From the NCBI GenBank assembly GCA_910586585.1, contig CAJUKA010000003.1, forward strand, positions 62,001 through 126,000: a DNA stretch of 64,000 nt, in the 5' to 3' direction. Positions 9,001-17,228 of the stretch are shown here, one piece after another. The notes beneath the pieces were generated by a model. It saw nothing but the letters and a program-made list of their open reading frames with translations. It had not been told where the DNA came from and made no database searches. The position numbers and the translations under genes are program-made. The stretch's first letter is position 1; each line of letters starts with the position of its first letter. The stretch is from an uncultured Lachnospiraceae bacterium (lineage in GTDB: Bacteria > Bacillota > Clostridia > Lachnospirales > Lachnospiraceae).

Positions 9001-9751
9001 GCGCTGGATACAAATCTCCGCAATATGTTTTGTCGAAATCCTTATCATCTGGTTCTTGCGTGTACTCCTCGTCCTCTGACTCATACTCCTGTACATACTC
9101 CTCAATGACATCCGGATTCAGTTCTTCGGTAACTGCTTCATACGACGCAACCTCATATACAGATGTAAGCTTCTGCGTATCCTCCTTGGATTTTTCTGTA
9201 CCATTGTCTGCAGATGCGGCATCCGCAGCTATGTAGTCAACAAGATACGCTCCCTCCTCATGTGAACCGTCCTCATCTTCTTCGTAGGATTCTTCCTCCT
9301 CATAAAACGCATCGTTCTCATAAGAATCCGCATCATAGGATTTGTCATCCACGTCCGTCTCGTCCTCATAAGGCTCGTCATCCTCATCTTCTTCGTAGGA
9401 TTCTTCCTCTTCATAAAACGCATCATCCTCATAAGAGTCCGCATCATAGGATTTGTCATTCACATCCGTCTCGTCCTCATAAGGCTCGTCATCCTCATCT
9501 TCTTCGTAGGATTCCTCCTCTTCATAAAACGCGTTGTCTTCATAAGGCTCTTCTTCGTCATAGAGGTCTTCATTATCATAAAGCGGTTCTTCACCTTCAT
9601 GTTCCTCGCTGTCATAAGGTTCTTCGTCCTCAAGCTCTTCTTCCTCATAAAGCTCTTCTATATCATAAAATTCTTCTTCATTATAAAAATCTTCTGTATT
9701 CTGATCTGTATGTTTCCGTTTAAAAAATCCTAATGTCTTCTTGTTTTTCAT
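6059..9751 (-). CDS. Giant membrane-anchored GH25 protein with acidic repeats and Ig-like domains
   Basis: 1230 residues. Order: an acidic Asp/Glu/Tyr-rich N-terminal region (about 20-330) with three tandem 37-residue repeats; one membrane segment (about 337-359); a SpaA/Cna-like domain (about 430-530) resembling that of the 2343-3650 protein; about three Big_2-type Ig-like domains (about 610-950) with the SxDxxVATV pattern; a cell-wall-binding-like repeat pair (YTGWQTIDGKTYFYD and following); and a GH25 muramidase domain (about 1030-1230) with FGIDVSRHNG, YPIFIDTE and DMWQYSSKG. The predicted topology puts the acidic part in the cytoplasm and the muramidase outside. ATG 9751 is chosen; a GTG lies one codon upstream and neither has an ideally spaced ribosome site. 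It has its own promoter. Confidence 0.9.
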   Translation of the reverse strand: MKNKKTLGFFKRKHTDQNTEDFYNEEEFYDIEELYEEEELEDEEPYDSEEHEGEEPLYDNEDLYDEEEPYEDNAFYEEEESYEEDEDDEPYEDETDVNDKSYDADSYEDDAFYEEEESYEEDEDDEPYEDETDVDDKSYDADSYENDAFYEEEESYEEDEDGSHEEGAYLVDYIAADAASADNGTEKSKEDTQKLTSVYEVASYEAVTEELNPDVIEEYVQEYESEDEEYTQEPDDKDFDKTYCGDLYPAQDYAEDTESYYEDAEYENFEDDADYYESDEYYDDEYYDDDSFDTAYGEFDNHFHDDDFGSDGMLSDGKVVPFPERLKHWVRHMSAFDVILTCTGVVLVVAAVVILSMFMQNKKVNEQIEALAPIGSELTQMGVVGGDGLLAMSDAALLGNFAQEESTIEEISSIAVVEEENPQADNVNVSFTSVEKDLKIRFTDSKTGELITGTVFEVTLTSAKGKKLVLTDDDMDGIIYAKDVNPGVFDAIVTSTDKYTFPTTPQQVTVKDKVEYVVINVQDEVKTENQVNVAVEDTQKNDAAKEEEVLKDTVEWVESTQTPVSGSENFLLVDKNTIADPSQTSKAAARMLFDTLNVSLDKANVTMNVGAAAELKGTTFTDSKEGDIEYKYTAEWTSSDESVATVNSGKVTAKAAGTTIITYTVTKKTITTTYESKDPVEETLEIPVEEYESLSDEEKAKCTPIKDAADQIIGYTYNKVTQPEKKTEETTETASAECVVTVEAAKIVSGSLELSKSAEQCAVGETLTVKPAKLIYTKDDGSKETITEDFPDITWESADNAIATVDADGEVTGVKAGKVHITGKVLGVKGADGKELSISSSVEVSITGGGVLSISLDRTKDVYISVGATTTLTATVSNYKSDAGVTWETSDKKVATVDEKGVVTGVAAGSATITATTKEKNAEGNTVKAACVVTVNSNVSSDTTTKLKDKNGNQIYIKNTDGNYQEAVYADYYNYTEFYIAAGVQYVYTGWQTIDGKTYFYDKNGNVVTGTQIIQGVTYNFGADGAIATTVNGSTFGIDVSRHNGNIDWNAVKASGVDYVIIRCGYRGSATGVLIQDENFIKNIKGASAAGLKVGIYVFSQAVNEVEAVKEASLAVSLAKGYNLTYPIFIDTESSGGRADKIDKATRTAVVNAFCQTVAAGGYKPGIYASKTWFEDKLNMGAIGNYKIWLAQYSAAPTYNGRYDMWQYSSKGKISGIKGNVDLNYSYLGY
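9269..9535 (-). repeat. Three tandem 111-bp coding repeats
   Basis: Residues 73-161 of the giant GH25 protein consist of two full and one partial near-identical 37-residue units beginning (N/D)AFYEEEESYEEDED. The DNA copies are also nearly identical, which points to recent expansion and likely copy-number variation between strains. Confidence 0.85.
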
Positions 9752-9861
9752 CACTTATGCCGTCTGGGCGCCTCCTTTTCCTAAACATTATGCCTGTGCA
9801 ATTCCCATAATTATTTGAGACAAGCTCTCAACAGTCACAATTTCTTAACAATTACGTAACA

Positions 9862-9890
9862 ATTATAACAAAACATTTACTATCCCTCAA
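9862..9890 (-). promoter_or_regulatory. Predicted promoter of the giant GH25 gene
   Basis: Minus strand: -35 TTGAGG (9885-9890), a 17-base spacer and -10 TATAAT (9862-9867) with an extended TGn element. Downstream, the motif AATTGTTA recurs about three times at 11-base steps, which could be a regulator site. The leader to the start codon is about 110 bases. Confidence 0.75.
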
Positions 9891-9934
9891 CATCTTTTTT
9901 TCGGCATTGTCATGTAACTTTTGCCAAACGGTTG

Positions 9935-10273
9935 TTATAAATTAAATATTAGTATCCCTGCCATAATGCACACCACCCCTATCAGCTTTTTTCTGTGTAT
10001 TTTTTCTCCAAAAATAAGAAAACTCAATATCAACACAAAAACATTACCAAGCGACTCTATTACTGGACCATACTTATAATCCATTCCACTGTATGCATAA
10101 ACCGTCAAAAGCATCGATGCAAAAAGAAGCATATAACCGCCTATGACATAGAAATTCAAATATTCCTTTACCACCCTATCATATTTTTTGAGTGCACTTT
10201 TTTTCAAGAGGACTTGTGATATAGATGCCACTGTTACCGACAAAAGCATGGCAAGCACAAATTTGCTAATCAT
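9935..10273 (-). CDS. Small EamA/SMR-type membrane protein (ArnE/ArnF-like subunit)
   Basis: 112 residues with four hydrophobic segments, the size and layout of SMR/EamA half-transporters such as the ArnE/ArnF flippase subunits for lipid-linked aminoarabinose. An SQVLLKKSALKK segment near the N-terminus and a FGEKIHRKKLIGVVCIMAGILIF ending fit the fold. It overlaps the preceding gene by 8 bases, with AAGGAG seven bases ahead of ATG 10273. With its partner at 10266-10634 it probably forms a heterodimeric carrier for a lipid-linked sugar. The substrate is unknown. Confidence 0.75.
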   Translation of the reverse strand: MISKFVLAMLLSVTVASISQVLLKKSALKKYDRVVKEYLNFYVIGGYMLLFASMLLTVYAYSGMDYKYGPVIESLGNVFVLILSFLIFGEKIHRKKLIGVVCIMAGILIFNL

Positions 10274-10634
10274 CTATTTTCTCCTTTGTATCCTGTATAT
10301 TGATAATCATTGTGCCTATCACAATCAACAGTACACCTATCATATTTTTTATTGTTATCGTATTATGAAAGAAGACAACTGCCCATACCATAGACCAGAC
10401 AACCGCCATAGAACGGTTCGCATAAGCAACCGACAGTTCAAAGCGCTTGATCATCTGCTGCCACAATACTGCATATATGCCTAGAAGCACAAATTCCAAT
10501 CCAAAGAAAAACAGAAACAAAAATAATTGTTCTCCATGCGCAGACGCCTGCTTTGACATCACACTTGAAATTGTATAAATGATAATAACACCTTGCAGCA
10601 ATGCAATATTTTTTAAATTTGATAATTTATTCAC
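10266..10634 (-). CDS. Small EamA/SMR-type membrane protein, partner subunit
   Basis: 122 residues from GTG 10634, chosen because GGAG lies seven bases ahead and the preceding gene ends at 10636. Longer frames run back into that gene. About four membrane segments; the segment SVAYANRSMAVVWSMVWAVVFF resembles EamA/ArnE-family helices. It overlaps the next gene by 8 bases. Two adjacent, overlapping SMR-like half-proteins suggest a heterodimer. Function in lipid-linked sugar translocation is an inference from the family and the surrounding glycan genes. Confidence 0.7.
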   Translation of the reverse strand: MNKLSNLKNIALLQGVIIIYTISSVMSKQASAHGEQLFLFLFFFGLEFVLLGIYAVLWQQMIKRFELSVAYANRSMAVVWSMVWAVVFFHNTITIKNMIGVLLIVIGTMIINIQDTKEKIDD

Positions 10635-10635
10635 A

Positions 10636-12569
10636 TTAATTCTCCATCTGAGAATACAAATCCTCATTTTTTTCGCCCGCTTCAATCACATCTGCATCAA
10701 GAAGTCCTTGTTCTTTGTAGACCTGATAGTAGGTATAATCCATATAAATATAATATCCCTGTACAAAGCGAAACAGAAAATATCCCTGTTCTTCCATACT
10801 GCCCTGCATTTGTTTTGCACAGGAGAGCACAACAAATGCACAGTGTTCATCGCGTGCACATCTCGCCACTTCCTGCACATCATAAAAGGCGTTGTTTCCC
10901 TCCATAGCATCATACAGCTCATTTTGAAATGTCCACGCTGGTTCCAAAATATTTCTGCCATAGGGCGTATAGATATCTGCGGTATACTGTCTAAAAAATG
11001 GAAGAAGCTCTGCGGGAAGTACTGCTATTGGTCTGTAATTATCAAGCTTGAGTGCATCTGCAACATCAATTACCTGCTGCGGAATATGATATAGATTCAC
11101 CGATTTAAAATGAAGAGTATTGGCATATACAAACTTTCCATTCATCATAATCAGCAGGATTGTCAGTATAAAAACAAGCCCTTTTGACAATAACGTTTTC
11201 CATCGCGTCATCAATTTCACCGCACTGTAACAGACCAGAATCCCCATTGGCAGTGACCAAAGCACACGATAATAAACATCCTCATCAATCCGCATTCCAA
11301 TCCATGCATACAGCGGACACAAAAAAATTACAGCAACTCCCGTCACCAAATACACAAGCGCCACCCGCAGTTTCCGGTCTTTTTCCATCATCCACAAAAG
11401 CAGCAGTGCAATCAGAAATAGTGGCACCAAAAAACTGTTATTATTATACAAAATCACATCTTCAATTATTGTGTTCATTGCAGAACGCATTGTATCCCAC
11501 ATACTGTAACCGTGTGCTGTCCCTTCTATTTAATAATCACATAACACAATGCCAAAATCAAACATGGCGTGCAGCAGGCAAAAATTTTAATCGCCTGTCG
11601 TATACTTTTATTTCTGATGCCTGTCAGAATCGCCGCGACTCCTACCACTGTCGGAACCAACATAAAGGATATGCTTGTTGCAAAAACTGCGGATAGACAA
11701 ACGCAAACAAAAAACATCCACATTCCCTTGCTTACCTTTTCTTGTGCTAAATAAATCAGACACAGAAAAAGTGCCGGAATTACCATGCCTGCCATCATTC
11801 CCTTGCCCTGCCATGTTCTTGTCATTGCAAACGTTTCTGCGGTATATAATGATATATTGCCAAACATGTACCACACTGCAATAAAAATCATAAATATCGG
11901 TCTGTATTTTTTTTTATTCCACAATAGTCTGTTTCCAATCTGCCCATAAATACAGTACAGAAACATCAGCCACACTGGAGCAAGTACTGTATGTGCCACC
12001 ACAGCAGGCGCAATCCCGCTAAGTCTGGACAGCCAAGCCTGATAAACAGGTGTCGGTGAAAAAGCGTGCCTGGTGTCAAGCGGATATAAATACCCCGTAT
12101 AGGCATCGCGCAAATACATGGAATCAAACTGCTCTGTTATCACTGCCGTCGCAATATAATAAGCATCATCCCCATCATAATACTCATACCGCACCGCATA
12201 GACCATCTGAAAAAGTACCAAAGCAAAGACAATCACCCAACACAATTTGACAAAAAACGACATTTCGCGAATTCTTTTGATATTGGAAAAAAAATGGTTC
12301 CACAACGATCTGCCATGCCACAAAGAAACTACCGCCAAACTCAGGATAACACATGTATACACTACTACCAAAATTGAAAAACGTTTCTCAAGCAAAATCA
12401 AGGGGACTGCTATCAGCTCAAAAACAAAAAAGCTCACAAACCACCCGCAGACATAGGTCATTGCGGGTGTCTTTTGCAAGCTATTCATATGCTTCACAGG
12501 GATTAACCCAAGAAAAAACGGTACCGGAAAAACCAGAACCAGAAGTATGATCCACCTGATTATCGCCAC
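10636..12569 (-). pseudogene. DUF6077-like GT-C-type membrane protein, split by an apparent 1-base frameshift
   Basis: Two consecutive open frames, 12569-11526 (347 residues, GTG start after GGAGG) and 11502-10636 (288 residues), look like the halves of one protein of about 640 residues. The first has around ten membrane segments and an YDGDDAYYIATAV motif like the acidic first loop of GT-C glycosyltransferases. The second continues with membrane segments and then a soluble domain. The first ends TTAAATAG; one extra A there gives an unbroken reading through EGTAHGYS into the second frame. The second ATG (11502) has no ribosome site at useful distance. It may be a real inactivation, a phase-variable A-run or a sequencing error. 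Confidence 0.65.
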
Positions 12570-12601
12570 CCGTGTCCTCCTATTATTTGCTAAGAACTCT
12601 T

Positions 12602-12645
12602 GGAATCTCTCTTGTGGCTGATTTTATCAGGCACAAAGAGACTCC
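12602..12645. other. Imperfect long stem-loop upstream of the DUF6077-like gene
   Basis: Sequence from GGAATCTCTC to GAGACTCC forms an imperfect stem of about 18 bp with a short loop. It lies in the 135-base gap between the SGNH lipoprotein gene and the DUF6077-like gene. No T-run follows on the minus strand. It may be an RNA processing site; it is otherwise unexplained. Confidence 0.4.
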
Positions 12646-12704
12646 GAAAATACATTATTCCGCAGCAGGCTTACAGTGCTCTGAAAGTCTGCTTCTGTTT
12701 TGTT

Positions 12705-13916
12705 TTAATTGTTTTCCTTCTGTCCAAAATACAAGGATAGTTCTGCTGCAATATGCTCTCCCAGCACGATATTTCCGTTATCCTTTGGATGGAGTCCGTC
12801 TCTGAGATAAAAGTCAGATGACTCTTTATCCGTACAGTCCATAAATCCAATATCATACAGTTCAATGATGTTAAATCCAAATTCCTTGGCTAGTTTTCTC
12901 TGTACTTCTAAATAATCATCCAGTGTTGGCTGGCCTTTTACATCGGAATAAGTGCAGTTCGCCTTCTTGGAATTATTGTACATTGTCACAAAGAAAATTT
13001 CTCTGTCTGCATAATATTCTTTGAGCTGCTTCATAAAATACCGCACTGAACCGCAGTATCCAGCGGTACTAAGTTTATCGTCCACATTGCCAAAGCGCTT
13101 GTTTGCCGGCGTGCTTAAATAGTCATTCACCCCTGCAAATACTACAATAATATCGGAATCAACATTTGTCACATTGCCAAAATTCATCGCAAGGGATAAA
13201 TCCTCATCCCCATATACAGAAAACATTCTTCCACCTTTTCCATGATTCAATACATGATTGAAATGAAGATAGGAATCTGCATATGTAACATAACTAATCA
13301 GATTGCCGCTTGTGTCCACCGCGCTAGTAATTCCTTCTGTAATACTGTCGCCAATAAACACAATATTTTTTTTGCTGAAATCGTATGTGTTATTTGCAAG
13401 GATCTGCCTGTCCATCTGATTGATCTTTGATGTCTTATCCTTTGAATTTTTGAGGCTATATAATGTCTGTCTTGCCTCCTCAAAATTTTCCTGCTGCTTT
13501 CTTCTTGCTTCTAATTCTCCTTCCGAAAGCTTTTCTATCTCGCTGAGTGCAGGTCCCTCCTGCTCCTCTTGTGTGCTTTCTGTCTCTATTTCAGTCTCTT
13601 GAGTCTGAACTGTTTCGGTCTGTTCCTCAGCCGTACTCTCCTGTGTCTGCATCCCTTCTGTCTCTGTCACCGCTATCTCCGTCGTCTCTGTCTGTTCCTC
13701 AGTTGTACGCTCTGTCTCAATCGTCTGTACTGCCGAATTATTTGTCAATTGATCGGTTCCACAGCAGATACAGCCGACACACGTACACCCAGCAACACAC
13801 TGTATAGGAGTATCGTTTTCTCTCACTACAATAGCGGCTTCATTTGTTCGTTCCCCACAGCCAATAAGCATTACCATCATTGCCGCTAAAATTGCTACCA
13901 TTGATTTTCTTTTCAT
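12705..13916 (-). CDS. SGNH/GDSL-family lipoprotein, likely esterase
   Basis: 403 residues. A lipoprotein signal ends in MLIGC with Cys20, so it should be anchored to the outer face of the membrane. An unusual cluster of six cysteines follows (residues 40-52), then a Thr/Glu-rich linker (about 60-150), then an SGNH hydrolase domain (about 190-400): FIGDSITEG with the nucleophile Ser, a Gly block, FAGVNDY with the Asn, and DGLHPKDNG with the catalytic Asp and His. Such enzymes remove or transfer O-acyl groups on glycans. ATG 13916 follows GGAGG; the 23 codons upstream are not supported. Confidence 0.85.
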   Translation of the reverse strand: MKRKSMVAILAAMMVMLIGCGERTNEAAIVVRENDTPIQCVAGCTCVGCICCGTDQLTNNSAVQTIETERTTEEQTETTEIAVTETEGMQTQESTAEEQTETVQTQETEIETESTQEEQEGPALSEIEKLSEGELEARRKQQENFEEARQTLYSLKNSKDKTSKINQMDRQILANNTYDFSKKNIVFIGDSITEGITSAVDTSGNLISYVTYADSYLHFNHVLNHGKGGRMFSVYGDEDLSLAMNFGNVTNVDSDIIVVFAGVNDYLSTPANKRFGNVDDKLSTAGYCGSVRYFMKQLKEYYADREIFFVTMYNNSKKANCTYSDVKGQPTLDDYLEVQRKLAKEFGFNIIELYDIGFMDCTDKESSDFYLRDGLHPKDNGNIVLGEHIAAELSLYFGQKENN

Positions 13917-13940
13917 AATGAACCTCCATAAATACGCAAA

Positions 13941-13954
13941 CTGCAAATTTGCAG
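13941..13954. promoter_or_regulatory. Perfect 14-bp palindrome upstream of the SGNH gene
   Basis: CTGCAAATTTGCAG lies 25 bases ahead of the lipoprotein start and is repeated in part nearby as GCTGCACAAA. Position and symmetry fit an operator, but no regulator gene is in the window. Confidence 0.35.
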
Positions 13955-14009
13955 CATAGCAAACGATTTGTGCAGCATTGCGCAAAAATAGTAAAGAGGC
14001 ACAACAATA

Positions 14010-14915
14010 TTATTTGATTCGTTTCAGCAGCTTTAAACATTCGGCTTCATAAAACCTGTTGTCGGACATATAAAACTCTGCAAGTTCGGTATTTCTGCCA
14101 TCCAATAGCTCATATGCAGCCAAAAGATTTCCTGGATGAAACATCAGTTCCAACTCCTGATTCCTTTTGGCGGCATACGCCTTGTATGCCGGAAGCAGCG
14201 CCTCTACTACCTCCTTTTTCATCTCACAGGTATAAAAGATACCAAAAAATATGGGTATCTTTATCCCTTTTCTCAGCAAAATCTTTTTTGTTCTATTTGC
14301 ATATATTTTAAGTATGCACCATTTCACCCAGTTTATAAACGGCACTCCTCTGAGCAGCCTGACATTGTGCGTCAGCGGAGCTGCCGGATCAACTGGTATT
14401 CGAATCTGGTGAATACTAAGGTGTTCAAATTCTTTTTCAGATAATACTTCCATCAAGCTGTCAAATACAATAGGAATCATATGATAATGCTGATGGGAGT
14501 CAATTGCCGTAATTCTAAAATTATTTTCTGCTGTCACAGCGCTAAGCTGCGCTGCAATTTCTAGCTTTAACTGACTGACAAGTTTTTTTCTGCCAGTTCC
14601 TATCTTTGTAAAATGATATCTTAAAATCTGTATAAATGACTTGTCAAAATAACCTTCTTTATCTACTAAAAGTGGTACTTTATCTGCTCCTGCAAGTGGT
14701 CTGCCCTCCACAAAATTAAGATGAAGCACGCGCCGAATTCTGTTTGCGTCCGGATCTATCTCATCCAGCATCTTTTGTGCATCCTGCAATATCAGGGAAT
14801 TTGGCAGAATACTGATACTGTTTAACACACCATCTTTATGACAATCCAAAATTCTTCTGCACTGTTCCATTGTCACGCCGTAATCATCCGCGTGAAACCA
14901 AATACTTTTTTCCAT
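14010..14915 (-). CDS. ChbG/HpnK-family (YdjC-like) carbohydrate deacetylase
   Basis: 301 residues. Members of this metal-dependent family remove N-acetyl groups from amino sugars in oligosaccharides or lipid-linked sugars. The opening WFHADDYGVT holds the metal-binding Asp pair, AIDSHQHYHMIPIV holds the His cluster, and MFHPGN completes the site. It follows the WecG/TagA/CpsF transferase after 3 bases, so it probably acts on an early lipid-linked intermediate, for example deacetylating a HexNAc residue (inference). Confidence 0.88.
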   Translation of the reverse strand: MEKSIWFHADDYGVTMEQCRRILDCHKDGVLNSISILPNSLILQDAQKMLDEIDPDANRIRRVLHLNFVEGRPLAGADKVPLLVDKEGYFDKSFIQILRYHFTKIGTGRKKLVSQLKLEIAAQLSAVTAENNFRITAIDSHQHYHMIPIVFDSLMEVLSEKEFEHLSIHQIRIPVDPAAPLTHNVRLLRGVPFINWVKWCILKIYANRTKKILLRKGIKIPIFFGIFYTCEMKKEVVEALLPAYKAYAAKRNQELELMFHPGNLLAAYELLDGRNTELAEFYMSDNRFYEAECLKLLKRIK

Positions 14916-14918
14916 AAG

Positions 14919-15695
14919 CTATACCCTTTTGGTTTTTCCCTGTTTTTTTCTGCCGGCCTCTCTCCATAAATATCCAAAAAATTTAAAATTTGTCGTCACA
15001 TATCGCTTCCACAACCGTTTGGGGTCTTGCAGCAGCCTGTAGAGCCATTCAAGGCACAAGGTCTGCATTATTTGTGGCGCTCGTTTAATATGACCCGCAA
15101 AATAATCAAAACCGGCCCCTACCCCTATGGACACTGCATTCAGCTTTCCTCTGTGCGCATACATCCACTCCTCCTGTTTGGGAGCGCCAAGCCCAACCCA
15201 TATAAAATCAGCATGCGCATTATTAATCAAATCTATTACTTTTTTATCTTCTTTTTCTGTAAGCGGCCTAAAAGGCGGGGCATACATTCCTGCTATCACT
15301 GCACCCGGATACTCCCGAATCATTGTTCGTTTCATATCCTCCAAAGTCTCTTGCGTTGCGCCATAAAAAAAATGTCTGTATTTCTTTTTGGCTGAGCTTC
15401 GAAACAATGCTGCCATCAAATCCGGCCCTGTCACTCTCTTGGCATCCTGAAATCCTTTTATCCTGCTGTATTTGGACAATGGCGCCCCGTCTGGAAGTGC
15501 CATTGCCGCACTGTTTTGTATTGTTCTATAACTTTCATTTTCATACGACATCACTGTTGTGTGTACGTTGGACACACAGATATATTGTCCTCTAAGTTCC
15601 TCAAGATGAGCGTCAAGCAGTGCCAGCGTATGCGGCATATTCGTCACATTGATATTTGTCTTTAGAATTTCACAATATCGTAATCCCTGCAGCAT
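14919..15695 (-). CDS. WecG/TagA/CpsF-family glycosyltransferase
   Basis: 258 residues, GT26 family. These enzymes add the second sugar (ManNAc, ManNAcA or similar) to an undecaprenyl-linked primer. Hallmarks: ALPDGAPLSKYSRIKG, the RVTGPDLM segment, FYGATQETLEDM, and WVGLGAPKQEEWM. The start ATG shares a base with the stop of the initiating sugar transferase (TAATG), so the first two transfer steps are translationally coupled. Confidence 0.95.
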   Translation of the reverse strand: MLQGLRYCEILKTNINVTNMPHTLALLDAHLEELRGQYICVSNVHTTVMSYENESYRTIQNSAAMALPDGAPLSKYSRIKGFQDAKRVTGPDLMAALFRSSAKKKYRHFFYGATQETLEDMKRTMIREYPGAVIAGMYAPPFRPLTEKEDKKVIDLINNAHADFIWVGLGAPKQEEWMYAHRGKLNAVSIGVGAGFDYFAGHIKRAPQIMQTLCLEWLYRLLQDPKRLWKRYVTTNFKFFGYLWREAGRKKQGKTKRV

Positions 15696-17119
15696 TACTT
15701 TGATCCCCTTCTCCCCAGAACTGCATAAATTGTCATAAACAAAATTTTGATATCCAATCCCAGCGACCAGTTATCAATATATTCCAAATCCAGTTTCACA
15801 ATCTCCTCAAAATCCTGAATATCACTTCGGCCGCTCACCTGCCACATTCCTGTGAGCCCAGGAGTAATGCTCATACGCCTTCTGTAATATCCATTATACT
15901 GTTCAAATTCATCTACTGTTGGAGGGCGTGTTCCCACCAGGCTCATATCCCCAACCAATATATTGAGAAACTGCGGTGTCTCATCAATGCTTGTCCTTCT
16001 TATAAACTTGCCAACTCTTGTAATACGTGGGTCATCCTCCATTTTAAACATTAGTCCCTTTATCTCATTGTGTGCCTCAAGCTCTTTTTTTCGCTTTTCG
16101 GCATCGAGATACATCGAACGAAATTTCCATATTTTAAACCGCCGCCCATTTTTTCCAACACGCGTCTGTGAAAAAAATACTGGTCCTGGCGAATCTAGCT
16201 TGATTGCCACTGCTACAAACGGTGCTAGAACTGCCGTCAAAATCAAACCAACAATGGAACCAACAATATCAATCAGCCGCTTGACAAGAAGACGTCTGGA
16301 ATCCATTGTTTTGAGCGCAAATGATATCACGCTGTAACCCGCAATCTTCTGAACATACGTATTGGGATTATCACGACTGAACAAGTCTACATTATAATGA
16401 CAGACAAGCCCCATCTCTTCAAATCGATGAACCATGTCCCGAATCTCGTGCACCGCTATATCCGGCAGACAGATAAACACCTCATCTACTGTCATCTGAA
16501 CTACTGTTTCATACAAATCAGCTTGACCTGCTATAATCGGCACCTCATTGATACTCTGCCCTTTCAAATCAGCATCATAAATGGCTGCGGCTGTCACTTC
16601 ATAATACCATTCCCTGTATTTTATCAGATTGCCAAGCACTTCCTCAGCTATCGCCGCTTTTGTAACCACCAAAATTTTTGCCGCATTGGTGCTTTTGCAG
16701 TAAATTTCCCACATACTCTTTTTGAATAACAAATGTGCCGCATATGTTATCAGGGTATTGAGTATGGCAAATATGATATAAACGGAACGAGAAAACGCAT
16801 ATGCCTGCTGCGTAAGATACAGTACAACCACCAGTCCCACTACCAGAATCAGTGTATATCTTGCAGTATAATAAAATTCTTGATAATAGCCTCTGGTAAA
16901 AAAATTCCTGTTCGCATCCAGAAACATGTTGTAAAGCAGACACAATACTACAATATAGGCGCCAACCATTAGATGGAATTGTTTGGGGTATATCTCATAA
17001 TTGATAATATTAAATCTTATGAACAATGCCAGTGCATAAGCGACTACAACACCCAAAATATCAATAATGAGTACGCTGTATGTCTCTATCATCTTATTTT
17101 TTCTTCTGATATTCTCCAT
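15695..17119 (-). CDS. Initiating polyprenyl-phosphate sugar-1-phosphate transferase
   Basis: 474 residues. It puts the first sugar phosphate onto undecaprenyl phosphate. Four N-terminal membrane segments (about 10-130), a CoA-binding-like cytoplasmic domain, a fifth hydrophobic segment (VGLILTAVLAPFVAVAI) and the C-terminal catalytic domain with SPGPVFFSQTRVGKNG, FKIWKFRSM, LVGTRPPTVDEFEQY and PGLTGMWQVSGRSD are all present. This is the WbaP/CpsE-type architecture. It is first in its transcription unit, behind a predicted promoter and GAGGAG ribosome site, followed at once by the second-sugar transferase. Confidence 0.96.
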   Translation of the reverse strand: MENIRRKNKMIETYSVLIIDILGVVVAYALALFIRFNIINYEIYPKQFHLMVGAYIVVLCLLYNMFLDANRNFFTRGYYQEFYYTARYTLILVVGLVVVLYLTQQAYAFSRSVYIIFAILNTLITYAAHLLFKKSMWEIYCKSTNAAKILVVTKAAIAEEVLGNLIKYREWYYEVTAAAIYDADLKGQSINEVPIIAGQADLYETVVQMTVDEVFICLPDIAVHEIRDMVHRFEEMGLVCHYNVDLFSRDNPNTYVQKIAGYSVISFALKTMDSRRLLVKRLIDIVGSIVGLILTAVLAPFVAVAIKLDSPGPVFFSQTRVGKNGRRFKIWKFRSMYLDAEKRKKELEAHNEIKGLMFKMEDDPRITRVGKFIRRTSIDETPQFLNILVGDMSLVGTRPPTVDEFEQYNGYYRRRMSITPGLTGMWQVSGRSDIQDFEEIVKLDLEYIDNWSLGLDIKILFMTIYAVLGRRGSK

Positions 17120-17152
17120 CTTGCTCCTCTGATTCCTCTAAATCATGATATC

Positions 17153-17182
17153 ATTCTAACATGCACCCCAATAAGCTGTAAA
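17153..17182 (-). promoter_or_regulatory. Predicted promoter of the initiating transferase gene
   Basis: Minus strand -35 TTTACA (17177-17182), an 18-base spacer and -10 TAGAAT (17153-17158) with an extended TGn element, 34 bases ahead of ATG 17119. This gives the initiating step its own promoter within the long co-directional array. Confidence 0.65.
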
Positions 17183-17228
17183 GTTGCCTTTTTCTCAAAT
17201 TCTGCTGATTTTCTGTTCATTTTTACGA

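Noticed and set aside
9269..9535. CRISPR-like regular repeats
   Set aside because: The 111-bp repeats are in frame within a coding region and have no spacers; no CRISPR array was seen elsewhere.
9214..9723. 169-codon His/Pro/Leu-rich forward frame
   Set aside because: It is the complement of the acidic tandem repeats in the giant GH25 gene, which forces a long open frame without meaning.
15695..17119. Wzy-dependent capsule polymerisation
   Set aside because: No convincing Wzx flippase or Wzy polymerase was found, while a Wzm/Wzt-type ABC exporter is present; a Wzy outside the window cannot be excluded.
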